Of a stretch of 64,000 nucleotides of DNA, positions 45,545 to 56,340 are shown piece after piece. This DNA is from Siphonodentalium dalli. Taxonomy: Eukaryota > Mollusca > Scaphopoda > Gadilida > Siphonodentaliidae. A program made the position numbers and the translations under genes. The stretch lies in NCBI GenBank assembly GCA_032622095.1, contig CP136069.1:47036194-47100193 (forward strand), given 5' to 3'. The notes beneath the pieces were generated by a model. It was not told the origin of the DNA and did not search any database. It was given only the letters and a program-made list of their open reading frames with translations. Within the stretch, counting starts at the first letter, position 1, and every line of letters begins with the position of its first letter.

Positions 45545-45910
45545 CAGCCTGTTCTCCCGAAAACTCACATTATCTGCTATATAATAGTATTTGTTTTATA
45601 TCGATAATATGCCTATAGAATCGCCTCAATTTGAGTCGATAATGAACTGAAAATGAGATAATTTTTTGTCACATTATCGACTCATAATGACTCAATTATC
45701 GGTTGATTACACGCGGACGACACAAATAAGCCAAATCACGACTTATGAGGTGTACGCTCTTTAACATGTGTTTTTACTCTGGCCCGCGCCATAAAACGGA
45801 ATAACGGATATGAGTCCATTATCAGAGTCAATAATCACATTGTGGACCTATTTCACTATATAGGTCGATTATGTGAGTATTTACGAGAGTATATGTTGGA
45901 CAGCTGATAC
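45545..45910. repeat. Family M repeat, fuller copy
   Basis: CAGCCTGTTCTCCCGAAAAC, ATCGACTCATAATGACTC, a central GGCCCGCGCCATAAAACGG, and TTACGAGAGTATATG near the right end. The left and right halves resemble each other in reverse. Confidence 0.5.
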
Positions 45911-46019
45911 ATGTATCTTGTCAGTGTGAATATGAATTACGCACAGAACGTTAGTATCTTCCTGGTATGAAACAAATAAAGAGCGTTCGTCTGACTTATC
46001 TGCGAAACCTGAAATAAGT

Positions 46020-46260
46020 TAAAGAAGGCTACTTTACACTAAATCCAGCCATTTATGGGACCGTCTATTATATTCAACAGAATATATGCAACAAATGAAT
46101 GAATTCGAGCCATGGATGAGTGCAAAAATACACTCATGTGCTTCATGAACGATGCAAACAACATGGTGATTATAATGAAAATGAGTTAATGACTCGAGCC
46201 ATAAACTAATTATTATAATTACCATGTCGTTTACATTGTTCATAAAGTAAATGAGTGTAT
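46020..46260. mobile_element. MITE family I, partial copy
   Basis: CTACTTTACACTAAATCCAGCC, ATATGCAACAAATGAATG, GAGCCATGGATGAGTGC, AACAACATGGTGATTATAATG, then the mirrored ACCATGTCGTTTACATTG. It breaks off before the right terminal. Confidence 0.6.
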
Positions 46261-46403
46261 TTTGTACTCATCACACCTTCTGCCTGCCTTATCCTACTAT
46301 TTTCACAGGTTTTCATTAAACTCTGGGGTGGATCCTCAATTGTCCTTGGAAACAACTTGTGTTGGAGGGGTGGGTGTTCGAGATCTGAAAGGAAAAAACT
46401 TAC

Positions 46404-46511
46404 GTTCCCAGGGTGGTCGGTCCCATCAATAATAATAGAAACAATTTCAACCTTGTATCCTGAAGTTTTCTGTTGCCCCTCTGGTAACCATACATGGGAA
46501 GTATTATCATA
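46404..46511 (-). other. Exon-like open stretch ending in GTAAGT
   Basis: On the minus strand the frame TSHVWLPEGQQKTSGY then KVEIVSIIIDGTDHPGN runs into GTAAGT at 46403-46398. It looks more protein-like than its surroundings. A stop lies just upstream (46512-46514), and no good acceptor is visible between that stop and the donor. I do not recognise a family; it may be a chance frame or a relic of a gene or transposon. Confidence 0.25.
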
Positions 46512-46865
46512 TCATGAAGCCGGTATTTTAATATTTCGGGTATTTATCAACCTATCTTGTACATCCTTCTTAATTAGACACAGTGAATGATCCATGTCCG
46601 TTTAAGACTATGGCTAAAAGATTGACTGTCCGTCCGATTTGACAAAAAAAATAGTCCAAAAAGTAAATGTTTTGCTTACTATATATAGGCAAAATAAAGA
46701 TAAAAATAGGTCAATAACAATGATAATAATTATTGACATGGTTAAAGCATATAATAAATAGAACACATATGGTATTTTGAGTGAATTCCATATTATTTAA
46801 TTCGTTACATGCGTTGCGAGCACTGTTTTCAACAGAAACTGTGTTCTAATTTCGATATATACATG

Positions 46866-47010
46866 TTATCGCTGCCGTGAATTGATCTGGGAGAAGTATC
46901 ACGTCGAGTTGAAGAGGTTAGATCGCTGGATCAAACGAATCGCCGCAGGTCTTCAACCTCTTCAATGAGACGTGATGCGAAGCCTAGATCGATTCACGGC
47001 AGCGATAACA
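46866..47010. repeat. Imperfect inverted repeat, about 145 bp
   Basis: TTATCGCTGCCGTGAATTGATC at left is mirrored by GATCGATTCACGGCAGCGATAA at right. The inner parts TATCACGTC and TTGAAGAGGTT also pair. It has the structure of a small foldback element. The target duplication was not resolved. Confidence 0.7.
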
Positions 47011-47954
47011 GGTTTATTATGTCATTGTGACATGCTTTTTGTTTAAAAAGCACAATATCTGTCAGGAATTATGAAATGAAACCCCATGTAGGCCACTAGT
47101 GACACGAAAGTGACGAATGAACAACAAACTATTTTTGCACAATAAATAGTCCGGCTTTTTACGGACATACCCAATATGCGAGACAGAGAAGGGTATCACA
47201 TCGGATCAAATAATTTTACTATAGTGGTATTGGGGGGGGGCATAGTCATATAATAAATCATTAGATAGTATACCCTTTGAATGGATCCAACATGACTGAC
47301 CGCTCTCGGAAAAATTTAATAAGATTAAGGTTAATCATATATCATCAGATTAAATATACTTTCATGATATGACATAGGTTGTATATCGTACAATGGATTA
47401 TTCATGAACAGTTAGCCAGCTGTCAAATACCGTTACGTAACTAGAACAGACTTGGAACATGTGTCTGCTTTCTTTGCGAAAGGCCAAACGTAACCAGTTA
47501 TGCACACGTTTTATTTTATCGGGATGTGTCTAATTTCCAGCCTCGGCGTTTATTTTCTCACGGTGGCGTCAATGACAGAAATAATTTTTCCTCAAGCATG
47601 CAATTGCAAATATTCCTTATCCTTAATCAGATCGCATGACAACCCAGTCCATTCAGCTGGATCATAACCCTATCTGAGACTCGCGTAATTTATATAAGAG
47701 AATGAATTGGCACAGGGTTTTCGACAAAAAAATTCAGGAATCTCCTGTCATGGAATGGTTAACATATACTCACCAAAATATTCTCAGTCTCTACTCCAGC
47801 GTGTCATGTAGTCACATACCCTGCCTCATACACCCCTCATACCCAGTCCCCACTTCCTTGGAGATGCAGCCCTGTCTCAAAATCTACAAACCGAGCCTGT
47901 TCTCGAGTATTTTAAGCTCAATATGAACCTATTTGGAGGTCGAAATAGGTTCAA

Positions 47955-48445
47955 AGGTACGATTGGCCTTGGCGGTATGTAACCTGTGAAAATATTTCCA
48001 CCCGTCAAAAACCGCCACAAACAGAAAGAACATCAAAATGTAGACAGACTTTGTCCGTATATAAATAAGAAATATCGCATAAACAGTATGTTATTCTCAT
48101 ATGCTTAACCATTGTAAACAAAAGCATAACAAGTTACTTTTCTGGTGTTTGTTTATATTATGATGGTAAACATAAAGAGCGTTCTTTGTTGGTGAATTCC
48201 TGATATGGAACTAATAAAGAGCGTTTATGCCATTTGTGTGTGATTAGCCAGTAGCATTGTGCTGTCCTCTGTAACACAATCAGGCCCTTGCTTAGGTAAA
48301 ATATAGTAGGTATTTATGATAACATGCTGTTTACGCGATGGTCATGGTATATATGAACGAAACTTTTGCGTTTTAATGTTTTTCTGTTTACGGTGTTTGG
48401 AACAAATATGAATATTTTCGACAATTAAGGCCTCACGTGCCTTTC
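47955..48445. mobile_element. Element R, copy 2 (inverted relative to copy 1)
   Basis: AAAGGTACGATTGGCCTTGG to AAGGCCTCACGTGCCTTT is the reverse complement of 24615-25115 with few differences. The surrounding repeat reads AATAGGTTCAA, element, TTCAATATGAAC, so TTCAA (or TCA, depending on the end chosen) was duplicated. Confidence 0.75.
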
Positions 48446-48640
48446 AATATGAACGTATTTCAAAACGAAGTAAGTCCAGTGTGAGCTATTTAATTGGTTG
48501 TATGTTTTAATTGTGGCCCGCGCACTAGCGGGTATATGTTCACAAAGAGATTATTTCAGAATCAAATAAGTCCAATATGAACCTATATATTAATATTTAG
48601 GTTCAATATGAACCTATTTGCATCGGAATATTGTGGACAG
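48446..48640. repeat. Family M repeat, partial
   Basis: AATATGAACGTATTTC, GAAGTAAGTCCAGTGTGAGC, TTGTGGCCCGCGCACTAGCG and AATAAGTCCAATATGAACC match the family M layout. Confidence 0.45.
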
Positions 48641-50479
48641 CAACGTATGCAAAGACGAAACAATCCGACGATTATATGACAATGTCGATCCTTTGATCGT
48701 GCGAACTAAGGTCGTTTACTATTGAGTTTGAGAACGTTGTATCTGAATACCCAAAATCTAACAAACTTAGAACTGGTTCCCTTTTCGGGTCCCATGAGTT
48801 GAAATACGATGTTAAATATAGTGTACCCAGACGCATGCCGCATATTCACTGAAAGTACTCTTGTTTTCCTTTTCTATAAATGGTTTGAAGTTATACTCAG
48901 GAGGATTTGAAAGGGCCATAGACCCTTTCTTTCAATCCACTTATGATGGTCTCCAAACTGGCCCGTTTAATTAAATATATATAAAAAATACAACAAACAG
49001 AGCCTATGCATTAAAGTCAAGATGTTGCTTATACTTCTTCGTTTTCGCTTTTTTGTGTGACTCTGTTAGTTGTTGATGCAGATTGTGCTGCTGTTGTTGT
49101 TGTCGGTGTTTATGGACCCAAGTAGTTCTCGTTATTGTTGTCGTTGAATATCGCATTCTGTCCTGATCTTTCTTGCATCTGTCATCGCCTTCAATTTCAA
49201 TTTCTTCGGCCTCCGCCGGTGAATAGGTGGAGCCTCTGCTGGTGTTGTTGTTGTTGTTAGTGCTGGCCATGTATGCTGGTGGAGATGGGCTGTGGTGGTA
49301 TCCCATTTTCAATTATAGCCAATGAGCCGATAGCTAAATCGTCGATGCGACACGTGTCTAGGGATATGGAAGACACCACAAGCGACCCCCTAACAACCAT
49401 TATAAGCAGTAGGGGGTTTACAACCACGAGAGCAAAATATCTGTTATATAGCTACAAAGGTGTTCAAATGTGCATGGGGAACATATCCGGTTGACGAATG
49501 ATATGTATACAAATACCCCGAAGTGTTTAGTTGGGTTTCCGAAACAAAACATTAACGAAGACAAGTGTTTACGCGGGATAAAACAATGCTATCGACCACA
49601 CTCGGATCTTAATGTTATCTAAAGTCGAATGTTAAGATAACAAATTTCAAACTAAAAAGTGGAAATGTGTTAGGAATATTAATTGCGCCGCGAGTATTTT
49701 TTATGTGACTGAAGTGTTTTTCGTTATATATGTATACATACAACTGTTATAACACCGTGCTAGTATTGACTTCAAATGTCTACTATTCACACTTTATAAC
49801 CTGTACAGGATCGTCTGCGAACTTTTTACTGAATCCTTTTGAGAATCTAGAGTTTCCTCCATATTGTTATACAATGTACATGTAAATGGGAATCAACAAA
49901 TGTTTTCCAAGAGACACGAAATTTCACGCATGGCACGTTGCATTGAGATGGCTTGTTGTGCTTAGTAACAGTAACCATGTATAGCCTATTGGTGGGCGGT
50001 ACATGTACCTGCGGATAGGTCCATTAGTTTATGGTTTAACATACGTAAAGCTGATGATTTTATTGTGTCAAATCGGACAGGGCATCTTTAAAGAAAAATA
50101 AACTAAAACGATCATCTATTGTGGTGCGAAATTTCTAACCTTTGGTGTGTCCGGTATGAAATCTCCAACTGTTGTTAATTTTGACGAAAGTGGGACATAA
50201 CCCCCTCCAATATATCCACGTCCATGTTGTCACGTCCCTGAGCCCACATGGATTTAAACATTTATATATCATTTGGCTGCACAGGTGTTCGCGGATAAAG
50301 TGCGCATCACACGCATGGTATGTTTGTTCTCCCATGAACGATGTCATTAGCATCTTCTGATACCAAAAAGCTCACAGTTTTATAGTGTCATCATTTCGAA
50401 ATTAGATTTGTAATTCAGTTCGCTGCATTTCTCATAGCATATTAAGCAATGAGTTACAGCTGCGTTATATGTGTGCACA
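48641..50479. other. Mostly unassigned sequence
   Basis: No repeat family was recognised. A minus-strand frame at 49004-49312 (102 codons from an ATG, with NNNNN and QQQQQ runs and an acidic EAEEIEIEGDD stretch) is the most protein-like part, but TTG-type trinucleotide runs (49060-49110 and 49235-49260) can produce such runs by chance. I do not call it a gene. Confidence 0.35.
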
Positions 50480-50483
50480 TTAA

Positions 50484-50875
50484 CCCTTTACCCAACAGAA
50501 GGGCCCTGTGCCAATGCATTCTCTTATATATGCGAGTCGACCATAGGTCGCCTCGCATATATAAGAGAATGCATTGGCTTAACACATTAAAAATTATAAA
50601 ATTGTTAAAGAATGTAAGAAAAAATGGTAAAAAGTGTTAAAAAAAGATTTTTTTTTAGGCCAATGCATTCTCTTATATATGCGAGGCGACCTATGGTCGA
50701 CTCGCATATATAAGAGAATGCATTGGCACAGGGCTAACTGTAACTATCACAATGCGGTCAAGGAGCCGGTTCCAATGATATCCATATTTGTATGGTTCTA
50801 TTGAGACAGACCGAAGATATTTTAGGCTGTTGAAGCTTTATTTGGCCGGTTTTGGCCGGTTTGTTGGGTAAAGGG
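50484..50875. mobile_element. TTAA element carrying the family A palindrome core
   Basis: CCCTTTACCCAACA at left and TGTTGGGTAAAGGG at right are perfect inverted repeats flanked by TTAA (50480-50483 and 50876-50879), as in piggyBac- or Kolobok-type elements. From CCCTGTGCCAATGC to GCATTGGCACAGGG (about 50503-50734) the interior is the double palindrome of family A, without family A outer ends or its central unique block. Confidence 0.85.
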
Positions 50876-50960
50876 TTAAAGGTCAATACAGACGGCGATG
50901 CGAGCGTCGAGAATTCGGCGTCAAACTATTATCGTGAAAAATCCGTCATCCTATACGATA

Positions 50961-51065
50961 AACAGGTCCCCAGAACAAAAATTGACCCCACCCCCAATAA
51001 TACTTAATCCTATATATATTAAGTATTATTGGGGGTGGGGTCAATTTTTGTTCTGGGGACCTGTG
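50961..51065. mobile_element. 105-bp hairpin element with 8-bp target duplication
   Basis: Arms 50962-51008 and 51018-51064 are exact 47-base reverse complements around a 9-base loop. ATACGATA flanks both sides (50953-50960 and 51066-51073). The ends AACAGGTCCCC and GGGGACCTGTG match the hairpin at 16260-16356 in its CACAGG terminus and duplication length. Confidence 0.9.
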
Positions 51066-51569
51066 ATACGATAGGGATTCCTCTCGTTTGTTTTGCGTTC
51101 TCTAATGCAACTTTGCAACAGGTCATGGCGTATGGTATACATGTGGTAGTTTCCACAAGGACGGGTGTGGTTATTGGACCAATGAACTACGACAGATAAT
51201 AATTACGAATAGCTGATTGTAGTCGTATTTGGTTTAAACAATATTCTATTTGATCTATAAACAAAACAAAAGCACAAACAATACATAGATATGATATATA
51301 AATATACAAGTGTTCAAAAGAGGATCGGGCCTTTCCTCGGAAAATGAATGTTACCCCAGGTATCAGTGGGGTAAAGTAGACGGGTTAATGTGCTTCTGCG
51401 ATGAAGGCCATTCAACGGAAAGGAAAGAAAGAGGGATTGCAGGCAATTTACATCTAAAGGGGCAACGTAACGTACCATTTAGCAGCAGGATAAAATATAA
51501 AAGGATAAAATCATGTCACAGAGAAAGAAGAGAGAATTATACCATGTTAAATGTTTTCGGACGGTTCAA

Positions 51570-52020
51570 AAATCTTGACGACTACGAGTCCATTTGTGAG
51601 AAAATCGTGCTTGCTAATCGCAGTAAGGGGATTACGGGTCTTCGTTCCGTCATTACTTTATACTTAAGTATTAAGTTGTCATCAGGTTATAGCTTTGAGT
51701 TTTGTTTTTCGCAAGATTCTCTTGATTCACGACGACGGATGATCTGCTTGTCACGAATAGATACAAATTAAGGCCACATGGTGATCACAATTGAAAGATA
51801 TAATATCAGAGTCATCTCCCACACCGAGGAGCTGAGAAACGATCGAGAACTTATTAATATATGATGTATTTGAGAGTTTTTATTTAATTCCGAAACCGTA
51901 ATTGCAACTGCGGATAGGGCAAAATGACAACGATTTGAAAGTACACAAATTATAGTGACGTAGTACCCTAGTCGTAATTATTATCTGAAGTATTATAGTT
52001 CCTTATGCGAAAGGTGTCCA
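51570..52020. repeat. Dispersed repeat S, copy S2
   Basis: ACGAGTCCATTTGTGAG, ATCAGGTTATAG, CGAAACCGTAATTGCAACTGCGG, GGGCAAAATGACAACG, GTGACGTAGTACC and GCGAAAGGTGTCCAATT match S1 and S3. A 153-codon + strand frame (51310-51771) runs into this repeat. Confidence 0.55.
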
Positions 52021-52051
52021 ATTTATCTTAGCTCGAACTTGTTAGGGTGCG

Positions 52052-52474
52052 TTCACACACTGGCAAGTTTGCACGGATTTTTTGCAGGCATTTCCTCATA
52101 GAAAACCCTATGGTTCCAGAATATGAACTGCAACATGCATATAAAATGCAAATTTAGCAAAGCTAACGACATGAGAAGTAAAATTTCGGTAGTTCCACGT
52201 GTATCACATTAACGGTGCTACGTATACACGTTGCCTTAAACTACCTGTACGATTGATTCTTCTATAAAATTGAATGCTATTTACAGGTAAATTTCGACAA
52301 CATCGCTATTAGTGGAACTATACGCAGTTTTAACTTGTCATGTATAGTTAGCTGTGGTCCATATGCATTTTATAAGCATTTTTGCATTCGGTTTGTGGCA
52401 CATTGTAGCTTTCTATACGGAAATGTCCGCAAACGAATGCCTGGCAAATTTGCCAGTGTATGGACGTACCCTTA
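52052..52474. mobile_element. MITE family H, copy H1, complete
   Basis: TTAGGGTGCGTTCACACACTGG at left and CCAGTGTATGGACGTACCCTTA at right are terminal inverted repeats. Inside, TTTTGCAGGCATTTCC mirrors a GAATGCCTGGCAAATTTGCC block, and GGTTCCAGAATATG and GTGGTCCATATGC occupy the body. Non-coding. Target duplication not clear. Confidence 0.75.
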
Positions 52475-53582
52475 CGGTATACACTATATATAGTATCGGA
52501 GTGTAATGGGAAACATACAGTATAGATACTCGCAAAATAGCAGGGTCCTTGAATAAATGAATACCCATTTAACATCAATTAGTACTTATGCATGGGAAGT
52601 GGATAATATTGCGCTACTCATGCTTGCTAGCACAATTAAATATAACTCAAGTATATACATAGAGTATGAATTAGACATCCTTCCATGCGCACATATATTC
52701 ATTAAAATTCAAACATACACCTGCTTTGATTAATAGTCGAATACATCCATTGATTTCCCATATAATGGAACTCGAAATAATTTGCGAATTTATGGTGTTG
52801 CACATTGAAATTGTCACATGTGCGAAAAAGAATTAATTTATTGTGGAGGTGTGGTTAATGAATCATTTCCTGACAGTGTGTAGAACAATGTACGTAGCGA
52901 ATGCCAACGGCGTAACACGTGCATATTTTCAATTCATATGGACAATCGCCAAGCAGTATGCACCTCTGCCAGGGTCATACAACACAATGTGGCATATCAT
53001 CGGATGTCTTGATCATTAGAAAGGTTTTGCAAATTTATAGCGTTCCGGGGATGAGTAATAGGACGCCGCTCCAATCCAATTAAATGTATTGTATAATATG
53101 ACGTATCGTCAGAATGTAACATGTATAGATTGAAGAAAATTATTACAATTCAAATAATCTAAATTAGGTTATTGCATGGCACATGCGTGGTACATATTTA
53201 GGATAAATATTTGATCAGATAGTACATGTATATGTGCATTTAGGGATATAAATAAAATTATTTGATCAGATAGTATACACCTAGTTCATCTATTTACTAT
53301 TGCCAATATTAAATAATTCGGCTAGTTTCAAAACACTCGGTCTTCTGTATAGTAATAGGGTTTTAAATATTTCAGACATGGGCATACTAGAAAAAAAAAT
53401 GCATTTTCATCCCCTATCCTGCATCTTTACATAATATTAAATTATAGATTATTCATTGAATTTACATATCATTATTCTACCAATTCTCAGATTATCGTTC
53501 ACTCCGAATAGTCGGATATATGTACTGCCAGTAAAGCTCGCATACCATACCATGCTTGGCATCCCGAAACCGCATTGGTAAC

Positions 53583-53665
53583 TATAGATAGATAGATAGA
53601 TTTATTCAGGAAAAGACGCCCCCATATAGGGACAGGTTGCCACGTAAAATAATTTTAATAGTGTA
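53583..53665 (-). mobile_element. Non-LTR retrotransposon 3' end
   Basis: The minus strand reads TGGCAACCTGTCCCTAT, GGGGGCGTCTTTTCC, TGAATAAATCTATCTATC. An AATAAA-like signal followed by a (CTAT)n tail is the usual 3' end of CR1/L2-like LINEs or SINEs that share their tail. Confidence 0.6.
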
Positions 53666-53900
53666 GCATGTGAAATCAGACACTAAATTGAATCATACAC
53701 ATTGTACAATAGTGATAAAATATGTGTTCGTTAATTGGGTATTGTCTTCTCTATATAGAGTATGTTATCATACATGATTCACCGCTGCGTAACTTGTTTT
53801 GTTTAGTTGATCTGGCCTCCAATAACCGATTGACTAGCTACGTTGCAGATTGTGGAGCACAACTGAGCTGCGTCATTGGCTAAATATGTGCTGGTAACTA

Positions 53901-54091
53901 CAGTAATGCTCTAAATAATCGACTCCTTAACCACAGCAGAATTATGGGTAACTTTTCAGGATTTAGTCGGAAATATGGCTCTCGGGGAGAGCTTTCCGAT
54001 GAAGGGCAACAAGCCATAATTCCGACTAAATCCCGAAAAGTTACCCATAATTCTGCTGTGGTTAATGAGTCGATTATTTAGAGCATTACTA
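53901..54091. mobile_element. MITE family E, copy E2
   Basis: CAGTAATGCTCTAAATAATCG and its mirror CGATTATTTAGAGCATTACTA, flanked by TA. The arms, including GACTCCTTAACCACAGC and GGATTTAGTCGGAAATATGGC, cover nearly the whole element. The TA duplication and CAGT start suit a Tc1/mariner-type MITE. Confidence 0.85.
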
Positions 54092-54404
54092 TATATATAT
54101 ACGGATATGGTAAAACGACAACTGATAAAACTAACACAAATTCTAGTGACGTAATACCGCATTCGTAAATCTTATCAGTGTAGTCGTACATTATGCGAAA
54201 GGTGTCCATTATTTTCATCCCAATATGCTAACGTGGACAGCCTAATGGACGGAGAAATAATTCGTATTTGTAAACCGATTGGCTGAACGTTTGGTTGTGA
54301 TTTGCTGATAAGATTTCACGGTAATCACTTACATTACACAAGATAACATATCACGAGCCTCAATCTGATCTCAGTCAAACGAATCGCGACGCCCTTGTGG
54401 TATC

Positions 54405-54488
54405 TTGATAACCCCCGACTGCGTCTTGATGACCCCCGACTGTGTCTCGATGACCCCTGACTGTGGTTTTATGATCCCTGGCTGTGGG
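54405..54488. repeat. 21-bp tandem repeat, four copies
   Basis: TTGATAACCCCCGACTGCG and three variants follow at exact 21-bp spacing. Confidence 0.8.
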
Positions 54489-55654
54489 CTGATAATATCG
54501 TGGATAGAATATTGAGTTTGTTATCTGACCAGACAGCTAGTAACCATCTGGCAGGTCTCAAAGTTCGACGGCGAGATTGCACAAGACAGACAATTCCATC
54601 ACGAGTTCTAGTGTTTTCTCGCACCACTTGCTATCCTCTTGCAAAGAGACACGCCTTGTCAAATATATTTTGCCATTGTGTGTGTTCACATCAACCCGAA
54701 TTATCATCACTTATTAGGTTTCGGTAAGTCTGCCAGAATTTCCTGGTTTTAATGTTTAATGTCTGAAGTCACAATCGGTGGAACATATACACACAACATG
54801 AAAAACAAGAGATAAGTAGCCGAACTGGCGTCGACATCCAAAGTTCCAACTTCTACTCTTAACAACTTCTACTCTTCTACTCTCAGATTTCTGGCCGAAC
54901 AAGTTACCTCATTTCACGAAACCATTGATATGTCATGGTCCTGAAACGGACATGAGTCATTTGAGACTCCACTTAATGAGTATAGCTATTTTAGAGGAGG
55001 CATACACATAGGTTGAACATTACCCCAAATACCACTACATAGGGACTTAGTATACTTTGAACAATTTTCCAAATGTTTTCAATATTCTGCACATAAGTAA
55101 GAAAAAACTCTTTATGTTTCCATATCAGGAATATACACGGAACGCTCATTATTGTTACCTGCTGAATAAAAGGAACGGTATATTTTTGTAGAGTATTTGT
55201 CTTGAGTAGGGTTTTCCGCGGTATGTAGTCAGTATACAAGTATTTCACATTTTGATCGACCTATTTCGATCAACAGAATGTGACAAAAGCCTGCGTATTA
55301 TTCAACGGAAGTACCATGCTTCAGATGGCGGTATGTGTAATGTATTTTTTACACAACACACCATTGTACTGCGGTCATTATCTGATGAAAATACGCGTTT
55401 ACAGCGACCTGTAGCGAAAAGTGTGAGGTATCAAAAGATAGTTAAACTGGAGTCGATTTCCTCCGATTATAAAGACAAGTCGTGAAACAGAATATCAGCT
55501 TACATGTTATCGTGCAATGTAAGAGGTCATGAGTAATCTCAGATTATCTGCATCAGCTCTGAAAGGTGCCTGGAAGCTAGTATATTCATGCAATGACTGA
55601 GGTCGACTGGTTTGCTGTCGTTTCATTCGCTGGGACATAACACATTTTTATACC

Positions 55655-56340
55655 CCCATAACGAAGTTGGGGTTAAAGGTATATCAAACCATGCACAAGA
55701 ACACTACTCTTTTTCGTATTACTCAATCTGTCATAGCTAAAACAAAGCGTTTTGAACAAACCCATGTATGATATCATGGTAATTCTCGCCATGCATCTTT
55801 CAAACTCACTGAATTCTAGGCTTTTCTTCATAACCGAGATTTGAATACAGATGAAAGCCCGACATTCGCAGCACACACACTCTGCTCTACTCACTTTGTG
55901 CTATATCTGCTATGTATTTTGTTTATGTATCTTCCATAATTGTATCAGGAGAGGGGCAAGATGTAAGTATTGTAACTTGTGCCCCAATCCATATGTACAT
56001 TATCTTTCTAGATACATTAAAATATGTTTAAAGTAAGATATGGGGGTCTATTATAGGAATCAGCTTGTCCGTCTGCATGTACGTCGGGGCGAGTCTCTGT
56101 CCGTCTGTCCGTGGACGAAACGTTATCCGAGCTTGTATTCCTACCTGATTTAGTCAATAAAAAAAAACTTGGCACATATATTTAGTACCATGGGGACTGG
56201 TGCACCTGTGATCATGCGCTCGACCCGACTTTTTAGTGGAGTTATCCCCCTTGTTAGCAACATGCAGAATTGTGTCTGAGCTTGTATTTCTTGTGTTATT
56301 TTTTTGAAAACAAAACAATATAATGTTAATATGGCTACCC
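55655..56340. repeat. Family Q block in reverse orientation
   Basis: TACCCCCATAACGAAGTTGG at left, then near 56040 GATATGGGGGTCTATTATAGG, CCGTCTGTCCGTGGACG, and CTTGGCACATATATTTAG, GGTGCACCTGTGATCATG and GTGGAGTTATCCCCC. These are the complement of the 3735-4200 units. Confidence 0.5.
55925..56040 (+). mobile_element. Retroelement 3' tail, copy 2
   Basis: TAATTGTATCAGGAGAGG, ATTGTAACTTGTGCCCCAATCC, TCTAGATACATTAAAATATG. It parallels 26775-26900 and lies within the family Q block. Confidence 0.45.

Larger units (their letters stand above)
53540..54205. repeat. Dispersed repeat S, copy S3, split by two insertions
   Basis: TGCTTGGCATCCCGAAACCGC (from 53560) belongs before ACGGATATGGTAAAACGACAAC (from 54101), as the order in S1 and S2 shows. 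The LINE tail at 53583-53665 and E2 lie in between. Confidence 0.5.

Noticed and set aside
49004-49312. 102-codon minus-strand frame with N and Q runs
   Set aside because: The runs come from trinucleotide repeats. No splice signal or family supports it, though the acidic segment keeps a small doubt.
51310-51771. 153-codon + strand frame as a gene
   Set aside because: Its second half lies in dispersed repeat S, no family is recognisable, and the first codons have no supporting context.
54500-54727. 75-codon + strand frame running into GGTAAGT as an exon
   Set aside because: The residue mix is unremarkable, the start lies next to a 21-bp tandem repeat, and no family is recognisable.
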